A DNA stretch of 64,000 nucleotides, from positions 1 to 64,000 of the forward strand of contig CAWFBT010000016.1 of the NCBI GenBank assembly GCA_963814095.1, written 5' to 3'. Positions within the stretch are counted from its first letter, which is position 1. Every line of letters begins with the position of its first letter. The position numbers and the translations under genes are program-made. Below the pieces are notes generated by a model, which saw only the letters and a list, made by a program, of their open reading frames with translations, did no database searches and had not been told where the DNA came from. The DNA comes from JACVRW01 sp963814095 (GTDB lineage Bacteria > Actinomycetota > Thermoleophilia > Solirubrobacterales > Thermoleophilaceae). Below are positions 51,200-62,914 of the stretch, one piece after another.

Positions 51200-52945
51200 T
51201 CAGCTCGTCTGGAGGTCGGGGGAGGCGTAGATCAGGACCCGCAGCGCGTTCTGGCGCCAGGCGCGATAGCGGTTGCGGTTGATGCCGGTCAGGTTCCCGG
51301 GCACGCTGGAGGCGGCGAAGGCGGCGAGGATCGCGAGCGTCTCGGGCGTTATGTCCGGGTTGCCCCAGAAGGCGCGCGCAGTGGCGAGCGCGTGCTCGGG
51401 CGTCTCGTCGACGCTGTACGAGTTGATCGCGGTGCCGGTGAGATGGCGCCCCTCGTACGCGCGCCGAACGAGCTCCCAGCGTCCCTTGACCGTCATCGTG
51501 TCGAGCCAGCGCGTGTCGTCCCAGCCCGCCACGTCGGGCGGGTAGAAGAGCCGCTGGCCGGCGTCGTCCGACTGCCAGATCAGGTCCTCGCGATCGACCG
51601 TGCGCTGCAGCCGGCGGTACAGGCCCGCGAGGAACACGACCGGCGGCTTGACCATGCGCTGGCCCTGGTGCAGGTCGGGGTGCAGCAGGATCGCCTCGAG
51701 CACGGGGCGTATCTGGTAGCCGCTGTAGACGTAGAGGCCCTCGAGCGCCCGGCGGTCGCCGTCCGAGGGCGGCGTGGCGATGAAGTAGCGCCACAGCTTG
51801 TCGACGAAGAACGACGGGTGCATCCGGTGGCCGACGCAGAGGCGCAGCGCGTCCTCCCAGTTCCACTTGCCGGACTCGCCGAACACCGTCTTCACACCGG
51901 CGTCGTGGCGAGCCGGGTCGAAGCGGAAGTTGTGGTAGAGCTGCTCGGAGCTCCAGGAGCTGCGCCAGCCGGTCAGGGCCCGCGCGAGCTCGCGCACGTC
52001 GGTCTCCGTGTACGCGCCGCGGTCTGCGCCGAGCGTGAACAGCTCCATCAGCTCACGCGCGTAGTTCTCGTTGGGCCGGCCCTTGGCGTTCTGATCCTGG
52101 TTGAGCCAGACGATCATCGCGCCGTCCGTCGTCACGTCGCGGACGAGCTGATCGAAGCGGCCGAAGGCGTGGCGCCGGAACATCTCGTTCTGCGCGAGCA
52201 TCAGCTCCTGATCGCCCACGCCGTCGTTGGAGGTGGCGAACCAGTCGTGCCAGACGAGCGTCATCCGCTCCACGAGCGGCTGGCTCGAGCGGATCATCCG
52301 GTCGAGGAACCAGAGGTGGTCGTGGCCGTAGCGGTCGAGTGGCTTGATCGGGATGACCGGATCGGTCTCGAGCTCGTACGCCCTGTAGACCGGGCCGGCA
52401 CCCGTGAAGACCGGTGCGCCCTCGGGCCGGGTCAGCGCTGCCACCGCCCGGTGCAGCCCCACCGAGGCGAGCAGCTCCGCATGCCCAGGCGAGGGTCCGA
52501 AGCCCGCCCGCCAGAGCAGGCGCTCGGCCTCGCGGACGCCAAAGGGGCCGGAGTGGATCGCGATCGGCGAGCTGAGCTGGAACGGCGGTGCGGGCGGCGC
52601 CGGCGGCGGCGGAACCGGCGCCTTCGGCACGACGCGCGGCTTCGCCGGCTTGCGCTTGCGCTTGCGCGTACACGCTCGCTGCCGGCGCTTGCGGCGCTTG
52701 CGCGCGCTGTCGACGGCGAACGGCGAGTCCGCATCGCTGCGCCGGAGCATGCCGGAGCGTCCTCCCGCCGAGCCGGCGCGCGGGCGGCGCGCCTGCGGGT
52801 AGGAGGACTCGATCGTGGAGCGCTTCGCGCGCCTGCGCCGGCGCTTCGGCGGGCGCTGCGGCGCACAGCGGGGCTTCGTCTTGCGACGCCGCTTCAGCCT
52901 GCGCTTCTTCTTCCGGCGCGCCGCATCCTCGGCGATCGGGTCCAC
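51200..52945 (-). CDS. DUF1800 protein with long basic N-terminus
   Basis: 581 residues if started at GTG 52945; the conserved DUF1800 core starts near residue 150 (FGVREAERLLWRAGFGPSPG). Core blocks are LVERMTLVWHDWFATSNDG, NENYARELMELFTLG, ALTGWRSS, GHRMHPSFFVDKLWRYFIA and YQIRPVLEAILLHPDLHQG. Before it lie about 120 residues very rich in Arg/Lys (RRKKKRRLKRRRKTKPR; RKRRKRRQRACTRKRKRK) and then Pro. This basic tract could bind nucleic acid or the cell surface. DUF1800/DUF1501 pairs are common; the function is unknown. It lies 2 bp upstream of the DUF1501 gene. Confidence 0.85.
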   Translation of the reverse strand: MDPIAEDAARRKKKRRLKRRRKTKPRCAPQRPPKRRRRRAKRSTIESSYPQARRPRAGSAGGRSGMLRRSDADSPFAVDSARKRRKRRQRACTRKRKRKPAKPRVVPKAPVPPPPAPPAPPFQLSSPIAIHSGPFGVREAERLLWRAGFGPSPGHAELLASVGLHRAVAALTRPEGAPVFTGAGPVYRAYELETDPVIPIKPLDRYGHDHLWFLDRMIRSSQPLVERMTLVWHDWFATSNDGVGDQELMLAQNEMFRRHAFGRFDQLVRDVTTDGAMIVWLNQDQNAKGRPNENYARELMELFTLGADRGAYTETDVRELARALTGWRSSWSSEQLYHNFRFDPARHDAGVKTVFGESGKWNWEDALRLCVGHRMHPSFFVDKLWRYFIATPPSDGDRRALEGLYVYSGYQIRPVLEAILLHPDLHQGQRMVKPPVVFLAGLYRRLQRTVDREDLIWQSDDAGQRLFYPPDVAGWDDTRWLDTMTVKGRWELVRRAYEGRHLTGTAINSYSVDETPEHALATARAFWGNPDITPETLAILAAFAASSVPGNLTGINRNRYRAWRQNALRVLIYASPDLQTS

Positions 52946-53022
52946 GTGTGTCGCATCGGCGCGAAGCGATCGCCGGCCTGAGCCCGCTCCGGGCGCCCTA
53001 GTACACCCGTCCGGGGGACGGG

Positions 53023-54306
53023 CTAGGTGATGCGGTCGAGGCGCCCGACGACGGTGCGGGCGTGGCGCACGAAGGCGGCCGGATCGAACAGCGCGTCGAG
53101 ATCGAGCTCGGGGGCGGCCTCGGCGAGCAGGCCACGAAATTCGATCCCCTCGTCCCAGGCACGTTGGGCCGCCTGCTGCACCGTCCGGTACGCGTCGTCG
53201 CGCGAGCGCCCCGCCTCGACGAGCGCCAGCAGCGCGCGCTGCGAGTAGAGCGCCCCGTGCGTGGCGTTCAGGTTCGCCCTCATGCGATCGGCATGGACCG
53301 TCATCCCCTCGACCACTCGCACGGCCAGGTGCTGCGCGTAGTCGAGGAGGATCGTGGCGTCGGGCAGCGTCACGCGCTCGACGGACGAGTGCGAGATATC
53401 GCGCTCGTGCCAGAGCGCCACGTTCTCGAGCCCGGTGAGCGCGTACGCGCGCAGCAGCCGCGCGATCCCGGTGATGCGCTCGGTCACGATCGGGTTGCGC
53501 TTGTGCGGCATCGCCGAGGAGCCCTTCTGCGCCCCCTCCCGGAACGGCTCCTCGACCTCGCGCACCTCGGTGCGCTGCAGGTGGCGGATCTCCGTGGCGA
53601 AGCGCTCGAGCCCCGCGCCCGCCAGCGCGATCGCCTCGAGCAGCTCGGCGTGGCGGTCGCGCGGCACGACCTGCGTCGACACGTCCTCCCGACCGAGCCC
53701 GAGCCGGCGCAGAACGGCCTCCTCGATATCCGGCTCGTTGGCGGCGTACGTCCCGACCGCGCCCGAGAGCGCCCCCACCGAGACGACCTCGGCCGCGCGC
53801 TCGAGCCGGCGCACGTTGCGGTTCGCCTCGAAGGCGAAGCCGGCGAGCTTGACGCCGAAGGTGGTCGGCTCGGCGTGCACGCCATGGGTGCGGCCGACGC
53901 ACAGCGTGTCGACGTGCTCGCGCGCGCGCCGGATGAGCGCGTCGCGGTAATCGTGCGCGCCACCCACGAGCACCATCGCGGCCTGCGAGAGCTGCAGGGC
54001 GAGGCCGGTGTCGAGGACGTCGGAGGAGGTCAGTCCGTGGTGCACCCAGCGGCCCGCTTCGCCGACCGAGCCCGCGACCACGTCGACGAACGCCGCGACG
54101 TCGTGGTCGGTCACCTTCTCGCGCTCCTTCACGTCCTCGACCGTGAACGAGGCGCGATCGCGAATCACGTCGCCGTCCGCCTCCGGCACGACGCCCCGCT
54201 CGACGAGCGCGTCGACCACGGCCAGCTCCACCTGCAGCCAGGTATCGAGCTTGCGCCGCTCGGACCAGATCGCCCCCATTTCGGGGCGGGTGTAGCGCTC
54301 GATCAC
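53023..54306 (-). CDS. purB: Adenylosuccinate lyase
   Basis: 427 residues from GTG 54306. Fumarase/aspartase superfamily: RYTRPEMGAIWSERRKLDTW, HHGLTSSDVLDTGLALQL, the catalytic region GRTHGVHAEPTTFG and the signature GSSAMPHKRNPIVTERI (catalytic Ser loop). It cleaves SAICAR and adenylosuccinate. Last gene of the GYD-purD-purE-purB run, 16 bp after purE. Confidence 0.96.
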   Translation of the reverse strand: MIERYTRPEMGAIWSERRKLDTWLQVELAVVDALVERGVVPEADGDVIRDRASFTVEDVKEREKVTDHDVAAFVDVVAGSVGEAGRWVHHGLTSSDVLDTGLALQLSQAAMVLVGGAHDYRDALIRRAREHVDTLCVGRTHGVHAEPTTFGVKLAGFAFEANRNVRRLERAAEVVSVGALSGAVGTYAANEPDIEEAVLRRLGLGREDVSTQVVPRDRHAELLEAIALAGAGLERFATEIRHLQRTEVREVEEPFREGAQKGSSAMPHKRNPIVTERITGIARLLRAYALTGLENVALWHERDISHSSVERVTLPDATILLDYAQHLAVRVVEGMTVHADRMRANLNATHGALYSQRALLALVEAGRSRDDAYRTVQQAAQRAWDEGIEFRGLLAEAAPELDLDALFDPAAFVRHARTVVGRLDRIT

Positions 54307-54322
54307 CGCCGGCCGTCCCGGG

Positions 54323-54808
54323 TCAGACGCTCAGGATGCGCGCCGCCAGCACGGCGGCGTTCTTCGCGTTGTCGACGCCCACGGTCGCGACCGGCACCCC
54401 GGGCGGCATCTGCGAGATCGCAAGCAGCGCGTCGAGCCCGCCCCCCACCGAGGTCTTCGAGGTGAGCGGCACGCCGATCACGGGCAGGTCCGTGTGCGCG
54501 GCGACGACCCCGGGCAGCGCGGCGGCGAGGCCGGCGCCGGCGATGATCACCTTGAGGCCGCGCATGCGCGCGTTCTTCGCGTAGTCCGCCACCGTGTCCG
54601 GGTCGCGATGCGCGCTCATCACGCGCATCTCGTGGCGGACGCCGAGTTCCTCGAGCTGCGCGGCGGCCTTCTCCATCACGGGCATGTCGCTCTTCGAGCC
54701 CATCACGATGCCGACCTGAGGCGCGTCGTCGACATCGAGATCGTCGAACTGGTGCTCGACCTGAGTTTCGGTGGCGGGCGGTGCGGCCGGGAACTCCTCG
54801 GTGCTCAC
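54323..54808 (-). CDS. purE: N5-carboxyaminoimidazole ribonucleotide mutase
   Basis: 161 residues from GTG 54808, overlapping the purD stop. The PurE core begins at VGIVMGSKSDMPVMEKAA after a non-conserved acidic 30-residue extension. The catalytic His is in VMSAHRDPDTVADYA (about residue 72), and GAGLAAALPGVVAAHTDLPV and NAKNAAVLAARIL follow. It converts N5-CAIR to CAIR, a class I PurE that normally needs PurK. No purK is in the window. Confidence 0.95.
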   Translation of the reverse strand: MSTEEFPAAPPATETQVEHQFDDLDVDDAPQVGIVMGSKSDMPVMEKAAAQLEELGVRHEMRVMSAHRDPDTVADYAKNARMRGLKVIIAGAGLAAALPGVVAAHTDLPVIGVPLTSKTSVGGGLDALLAISQMPPGVPVATVGVDNAKNAAVLAARILSV

Positions 54809-56106
54809 GCCTCGACCCTATCCACTGCCCGCAATGCGATGTCGGTTCGCAGCTGACGGCCGTCGAAGTCGATCTCGCCGGCGGCCGCGTAGGCACGCTC
54901 GCGAGCCTCGGCCGGACCGTCGCCGAGCGCCGTCACCGCGAGCACGCGCCCGCCGGCCGTGACCAGCTCGCCGTCGCGCTCGGCAGTGCCGGCCTGGAAC
55001 ACCTCCGCGCCCGCCGACTGGGCCTCCTCGACGCCGGAGATCACGTCGCCCTTGGAACTGGACTCCGGGTATCCGCGCGAAGCGAGCACGAGCGTCACCG
55101 CCCAGTCGTCCGACCACTCCGGCTCGATCCCCTCGAGCCCGCCCAAGCGAGTGGAGGCCTCGAGCAGCTCGAGCAGATCCGAGCGCAGGCGCGGCAGCAC
55201 GGCCTGCGTCTCCGGGTCGCCGAAGCGCGCGTTGTACTCGAGCACCTTGGGTCCCGACGGCCCCATCATCAGGCCCGCATAGAGCACGCCGTGGAAGGGC
55301 GTGCCGCGGCGGCGCAGCTCGTCGACGATCGGCTGGTGGACGATGGCGGCGAGCTCCTGCGCGCGCCCGGCGTCGAAGCCGGGCACCGGCGAGTAGCTGC
55401 CCATGCCACCCGTGTTCGGGCCCTCGTCGCCGTCGAAGATGCGCTTGTAGTCCTGCGCGGGCGCGAGCGGCACGGCGCGCTCGCCGTCGCAGAGCGCGAG
55501 CAGCGACAGCTCCTCGCCCTCGAGGAACTCCTCGAGCACGACCTCGGTGTCGCCGAAGCGCCGCTCGCCGAAGAACACGTCGAGCGCTGCGCGCGCCTCG
55601 CGCTCGTCCGAAGCGATGATCACTCCCTTGCCGGCGGCCAGCACGTCGGCCTTCAGCACCGCCGGATAGGACGCGCAGGCGAGGTGCTCGGCGGCCTCCT
55701 CGCGCGTGCGGAAGAGGACATGCGATGCGGTCGGCACGCCCGTGTCCTTCATCAGCTGCTTGGCGTACGCCTTCGAGCCCTCGATGCGCGCGGCCTCCTT
55801 GCTGGGCCCGAAGGCGGGCACGCCGGCGCTCGCGAGCTCGTCGACGAGGCCGGCCACGAGCGGGGCCTCGGGCCCCACCACGACCAGATCGACCTCGCGC
55901 TCGCGCGCGAGCGCGACGAGGTCGTCGTCAGGCAGGCACTCGACGCCGTCTCTTGCGATGCCCGCGTTGCCGGGCGCACACAGCAGCTCCGGCTCGCGCG
56001 GGCTGCGCAGCAGCGTCCGGACCAGCGCGTGCTCGCGCCCGCCGCCGCCGACCACGAGGAGCCTGGCGCGAGCGGCCGGCTCGGCCGGCTGCGAAGCGAT
56101 TCCCAC
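54805..56106 (-). CDS. purD: Phosphoribosylamine-glycine ligase
   Basis: 433 residues from GTG 56106. ATP-grasp enzyme making GAR. N-terminal LLVVGGGGREHALVRTLL, VVVGPEAPLVAGLVDELASA, ATP-grasp motifs YPAVLKADVLAAGKGVIIA and EEFLEGEELSLLALCDG, and the metal-site YNARFGDPETQAVLPRLRS. Start and stop overlap neighbours (TAGTG with GYD, GTGA with purE). The first 14 residues before RLLVVGGGG are not conserved. Confidence 0.96.
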   Translation of the reverse strand: MGIASQPAEPAARARLLVVGGGGREHALVRTLLRSPREPELLCAPGNAGIARDGVECLPDDDLVALAREREVDLVVVGPEAPLVAGLVDELASAGVPAFGPSKEAARIEGSKAYAKQLMKDTGVPTASHVLFRTREEAAEHLACASYPAVLKADVLAAGKGVIIASDEREARAALDVFFGERRFGDTEVVLEEFLEGEELSLLALCDGERAVPLAPAQDYKRIFDGDEGPNTGGMGSYSPVPGFDAGRAQELAAIVHQPIVDELRRRGTPFHGVLYAGLMMGPSGPKVLEYNARFGDPETQAVLPRLRSDLLELLEASTRLGGLEGIEPEWSDDWAVTLVLASRGYPESSSKGDVISGVEEAQSAGAEVFQAGTAERDGELVTAGGRVLAVTALGDGPAEARERAYAAAGEIDFDGRQLRTDIALRAVDRVEA

Positions 56107-56387
56107 TAGAGCGCCGCGATGAACTCGTCCACGGGGATCGCGGCGAGCGTCTCGTAGCTGCTGGTCCCGCGCGAGCCCAGCTCCATCGACACGCGCGCGA
56201 TCGTCTTCTCGTCCGGAGCCTCGACGATGTTCACGAAGTCGAAGCGCCCGAGCACGGCCCACTGCGCGGTCACCGTCACCCCCAGCTGCTCGATCTCCTT
56301 GTTGACCTCGCGGATGCGCTGTGGGTTGCTCTTCAACGTCTGCACGCCCTCGGGCGTGAGGGTGGACAGCATCACGAAGGTGGGCAC
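56106..56387 (-). CDS. GYD domain protein
   Basis: 93 residues: PTFVMLSTLTPEGVQTLKSN at the start, IREVNKEIEQLGVTVTAQWA, VLGRFDFVNIVEAPDEKTIA (the strand carrying the GYD-like motif as GRFD) and SRGTSSYETLAAIPVDEFI. Small ferredoxin-like fold of unknown role. Its stop overlaps the purD start by one base, and it appears to lead the purD-purE-purB operon, so a link to purine metabolism is possible but unproven. Confidence 0.85.
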   Translation of the reverse strand: MPTFVMLSTLTPEGVQTLKSNPQRIREVNKEIEQLGVTVTAQWAVLGRFDFVNIVEAPDEKTIARVSMELGSRGTSSYETLAAIPVDEFIAAL

Positions 56388-56474
56388 GGTGTTCCTTTCA
56401 CTTGAAACCTACGACGCGCGTGAATGTAGCCTGACGGCGCACAGCGCGCATGACCCCATGATCTGGAGAGTCGA

Positions 56475-57162
56475 ATGAAGCTCCGCCTCACCGCCCTGGC
56501 GATCGTAGCCACGGGTCTCACCGTTCCCGCGACCGCGTCGGCGGCAACCCTCGAGGTCACGCCGGGACTGCCCTGCTACGGCTCAGGCCAGAGCGTCAAC
56601 CTGCTCGGCACGGGCTTCACCCCGAACCTGATGAGCGGCGTCGCCATCACCAGGGACGGCGAGAGCATCGGCTCGCTCTCGACCGATGCGACCGGGGCCT
56701 TCAACGGCTCACTCCGGCTCGGGCAGCGCAACGGACGCCGCACGAGCACCTACACCGCCACCGACACGAGCAACCCGACGCTCACGGCGCTCGACCCAGA
56801 TCACCGTCAGCGAGGCGGACGTGGGACTGCGTCCGAAGAGCGGCGCGCCGGGCCGCAGGGTGCGCATCAAGGCGGTGGGCTTCACGGCAAACGGCGGCAA
56901 GCGGCTCTGGGCCCACGTGACGCGCAACAACAGGACGCGCCACTTGGCCATCGGGAAGCTGGGGGGCGCCTGCAAGTCGCTCACGAAGAAGCGCCGGCTG
57001 CTGCCGCGGGGCGCCCCGGTGGGCGTCTACACCGTCCAGTTCGACGCTTTCCGCAAGTACCAGCCGCGGCGCGCGCAGAGCGTCGGCTTCACGATCACCG
57101 TGCGGCGCGTCGTCAGGCCGGCAGCCGCGGCGAGCGCCGCGGCCTGGTCGCGGCTCTGGTGA
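56475..57162 (+). pseudogene. Secreted Ig-like surface protein, one frameshift
   Basis: ATG 56475, signal peptide LRLTALAIVATGLTVPATASA, then GLPCYGSGQSVNLLGTGFTP and SLSTDATGAFNGSLRLGQ (beta-sandwich with GTGFTP repeat start). Near 56795 the frame moves and continues as QITVSEADVGLRPKSGAPGR, KAVGFTANGGKRLWAHVTRN, YTVQFDAFRKYQPRRAQSVG. Two tandem Ig/TIG-like units fit. A +1 base near CTCGACCC (about 56794) explains the break. Probably about 225 residues when intact. Confidence 0.65.
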
Positions 57163-57163
57163 G

Positions 57164-58232
57164 CTAGCCCGGCCAGGCGACGCGCAGCCGGAAGGGGCCC
57201 GCGCCGCCCTGACGGCGCACCGTCACGGTCACGAGCTCGTCCGGCCGGTGCCGGCACCACTCGACGCCGAGCCCGCGGCCGCCGCGCACGGTACGGCCCG
57301 CGGCGGAGCCGGCGCCGCGCACGGTGAGCTCGGCGCGCAGGGCGGCAGGCGCCTTGAGGCGCAGGCGAACGGCGCCGTCGAGGCGCATGCGGATGTGGAA
57401 GCGCCGGGCGCCGCGCCCCTGGCCGAGCCGGCCGCGGAAGATCCGCGAGCGCGGGCCCGTCCAGGGATGCAGCACGTCGCGGCGAATCGCCGCGAACGCG
57501 GCGCGGTCGGGACGCAAGATCGGGTTGTACTGCCAGGGGACGTCCGGGTAGTGGACGTGCGCGTAGCCGTCCGCGAAGCCCTCGCCCGGATCGCTCAGGT
57601 AGTGGTGCCCCTGGTTGCCCGGAAACAGCCGGCCTGCCTCGACGCCCGCGCACACGCGCATCGCGCTCGACCAGTACTTGGCGCCCCAGTCGAGTGCGTC
57701 CCAGGGCCGGTTCGAGCGCCAGCCGGCCACGTGGTGTCCGTACTCGTGCGTGAGCACATACTCGACCGGCACGCCCTGCACGGCCTCGCCGGGGACGTAC
57801 ATGCGCTGCTCCGCGACGCCGTAGCAGGCGACGGCCCCCGCGCCACCGCAGAGCCGCTCGATCTCGCTGGGCGCCCCGACGTACACGGAGAGGCTGCCGA
57901 GCTCCGCCCCGTGCAGGCGCGAGTCGAGGAAGTCGACGAGCGCACGGTCGGCGGCGACGCTGTCCGGATACGCGCGCGACACACGCACGCTCACGCTGTG
58001 CCCGTCGGCGGTCGTATACGCGCGCGTGGGCCCGGAGACGCCCGCGGCGCTCGCCACGGGGCCGCTGAGCACCGTGTCCTTCAGGTGGTCGTGCGACGGA
58101 GCGACACCAGCGGGCGCCGCCCACTCGCCCGGCACGTCGCGCTCACGCGCGGCTGGCCGACAGCGGCATCGCCAACAGCGCAGCGACCGTGGCCGCCGCG
58201 GCAACCCAGCTGGGGCGACCGAAGAGAACCAC
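57164..58232 (-). pseudogene. Secreted HExxH metallopeptidase-like protein, one frameshift after the signal peptide
   Basis: GTG 58232 starts a signal peptide (WVAAAATVAALLAMPLSASRA) in one frame. The mature protein (RDVPGEWAAPAGVAPSHDHL onward) continues in another, with one base missing near 58145. The core has VPVEYVLTHEYGHHVAGWRS, i.e. a gluzincin-like HEYGH motif, and DPGEGFADGYAHVHYPD about 55 residues later, which supplies the third Glu ligand. A C-terminal beta domain (about 95 residues) ends in GPFRLRVAWPG. Looks like an exported zinc protease of about 350 residues. Confidence 0.7.
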
Positions 58233-58332
58233 GGTCAGGCCAGCGTAGGAGCGACTTGAGGGCGCCGGGCGGAACCTGGACGAACGTATGGGTGCGCCGC
58301 CCCAGCCGGGCAGCGCAGGTCCCCGCCCCGGG

Positions 58333-60870
<2,538 letters not shown>

Positions 60871-60942
60871 AGAAAACCTAAGTGAGCTTATAGCAAGGTT
60901 GCAAGAACGTCCACCCCGGTTTCCGTGCACAATAGGGTGGCG

Positions 60943-62258
60943 ATGGCCCTTCGACTCGCGCTCGCGGCGGCCGCCCTGCTGGCGCGTGCGCGTGCGTGCC
61001 GGCAGCACAGGCGGCGCCGGTCTCCTCGCACGCGATGGTCTACAGCTGCTGCACGCCACCGGGGCTGGCGGAGCGGATCTTCGCGGAGGCGGCCGCCACC
61101 GGCTCCGAGTTCGTGCGCGTGGATGTGCAGATGGGCGACGTCTTCGAGCAAGAGGCCGGTCGTCCCGCCGCGGCGCCTGACTGGACCGGCCTCGACCGCA
61201 TGACCGAGCTGGCTCGGCGGCACGGCGTGCACGTGCTCGGGATCCTGCTGAATCCACCGTCGTGGCTGACGAGCTGCCCGGACCGCTTCCCGCACCACGT
61301 GCGCTGCCCGGCCGTGGACGCCGCGGAGTTCGGGCGACTCGCCGGCGCGATCGCCGCCCACGCGGGCGCAGCGATCGATCACTGGGAGATCCTCAACGAG
61401 CCCGACGGCGACTGGGCCTTCGAGGGCTCGCCGGAGGAGTACGCGCGCATGCTCTTGGCTGCCCGCGCGGGAATCGCGGCGCGCGCGCCCGAGGACCGGA
61501 TCGTGCTCGGCGGCCTCATGAGCCCGCACCAGCCCGAGTGGCTCGAGCGCGTGCTGGCCGTGGCTGGCGCGGCGCAGAGCTTCGACATCGCAAACGTGCA
61601 CCTGCGTGGCTCGGTCGCGGCGGTCGTCAACCGCTACGCCGAGGTGCGCGCACGCTTGGCCCAGCGTGGCTTCACGGGGCCGCTGTGGGTCACGGAGCAC
61701 GGCTATGCGGCGGAGCCCGTGTTTCAGAGCGACCCCGCCTACCGCGGCGGCGACGACGCCCAAGCCCGTTATCTCACTCAGTCGCTCGTCGGGCTGGGCG
61801 AGGCCGGCGCGGAGCAGGTGTTCGTGACGCTCCGTGACCAGGGCACCGGCACCTACGCGACGGAGGGGCTCGCAAACATCAGCGAGGCCCCGGGGTACGA
61901 GGTACGACGGCGGCCGGCCTTCGCCGCGGTTCAGCGAGTCGCCACGGGCTGGGATCAGCTGCTGGCTTGGCGCGCGGACCAGCGCCGGCACGAGCAGCTA
62001 CAGCGCGACAGCGCGGCGGCCGCGACGCTCTGGCGCGAGCAGGCGATCACCGGGAGACAGCGCCTGCGCCGGGCCCGCGCGCTGGTTGCCGAGCTGACGC
62101 GGTCGGGCGGGCGCCGGCTGGGCCGGGCACGGCGGCTGGTCACGCGCTACCGGCGCGAGCTCGGCTGGCAGCGGGCCGTGCTGGCCGACTACCGGATCCG
62201 CACGGGCCTGCACGCGGCGGCGGCCGCGGACCTCAGGGCGCTGATCGCCGGCCCCTGA
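60943..62258 (+). pseudogene. Secreted glycosidase-like TIM-barrel protein, frameshift in the signal peptide
   Basis: ATG 60943 begins ALRLALAAAALLARA (signal peptide). One base is missing in the GCGCGTGCGCGTGCGTGCC tract (about 60985), and the mature frame continues as VPAAQAAPVSSHAMVYS. The barrel has DWTGLDRMTELARRHGVHVL, HWEILNEPDGDWAFEG (acid/base Glu after Asn, as in clan GH-A) and GPLWVTEHGYAAEPVF (nucleophile-type Glu). The C-terminal 110 residues are basic coiled-coil (RHEQLQRDSAAAATLWREQA). About 435 residues when repaired. Likely an exported glycan hydrolase. Confidence 0.7.
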
Positions 62259-62289
62259 GCGGCCGCGACCATCTATCTTCGGCGCGACC

Positions 62290-62904
62290 GTGACCGACGT
62301 GCCGGAGAACGAGCGCCCGGCCGACCTCAGGCGTCGCGCCGCCGAGCTGCTCGAGCACAACCTGCAGCGGGTCGAGACGACGCCGCGCCGTCCGCTCGAC
62401 CCCAACCTGATCCGTACCGAGGCCGACCAGGCGGTGGTCAACGTGTCGGCCGCCTTCGAGACCCTCAACGCGCTCGGTCTCGTGACCGAGGCGGACCGCG
62501 AGCGCTTCTTCCGGCGGCTGCGCGAGATCACGAGCACGGCGTACGCGCCGTTCCGCGGCGTCGAGCTCAGGCGCGTGGTGCGCGCCGAGTCCGCGCGTGA
62601 GACGCCCGGCCTGCACCTCCTCGCCGCCGAGCTCTACGGCGACGGGGTGCTGCTGCGCTGGCTGTTCGTGTCGCCGCCCGCCAACCCGGACAGCGCCGGG
62701 AGCGGCGAGCACAAGCCGCCCGCCGCCTTCTCGCTCTGGGACGACGCCGGGACCGCCTACACGCCGCAGGGCGGCGGCTGGATCCCGGGGCACCACCTGC
62801 GCGGCGATACCGCGTTCGTCCCCGCCGTGCCTGCCGCCGCGACGAAGCTCGAGATCGCAGCCGGACGCCACCGCTTCGAGCTGCAGCTGCGCCCCCCGGC
62901 CTAG
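62290..62904 (+). CDS. Conserved hypothetical protein
   Basis: 204 residues from GTG 62290, 31 bp after the glycosidase-like gene. The N-terminal half is helical and charged (VTEADRERFFRRLREITSTA). The C-terminal half is beta-rich (GLHLLAAELYGDGVLLRWLF, AFSLWDDAGTAYTPQGGGWI) with a terminal FELQLRPPA strand. No signal peptide. Not recognised. Confidence 0.65.
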   Translation: MTDVPENERPADLRRRAAELLEHNLQRVETTPRRPLDPNLIRTEADQAVVNVSAAFETLNALGLVTEADRERFFRRLREITSTAYAPFRGVELRRVVRAESARETPGLHLLAAELYGDGVLLRWLFVSPPANPDSAGSGEHKPPAAFSLWDDAGTAYTPQGGGWIPGHHLRGDTAFVPAVPAAATKLEIAAGRHRFELQLRPPA

Positions 62905-62914
62905 GACCAAGGCC

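Noticed and set aside
60871..60942. HspR (HAIR) operator upstream of clpB
   Set aside because: The short clpB leader was compared with CTTGAGT-N7-ACTCAAG; only scattered partial matches are present.
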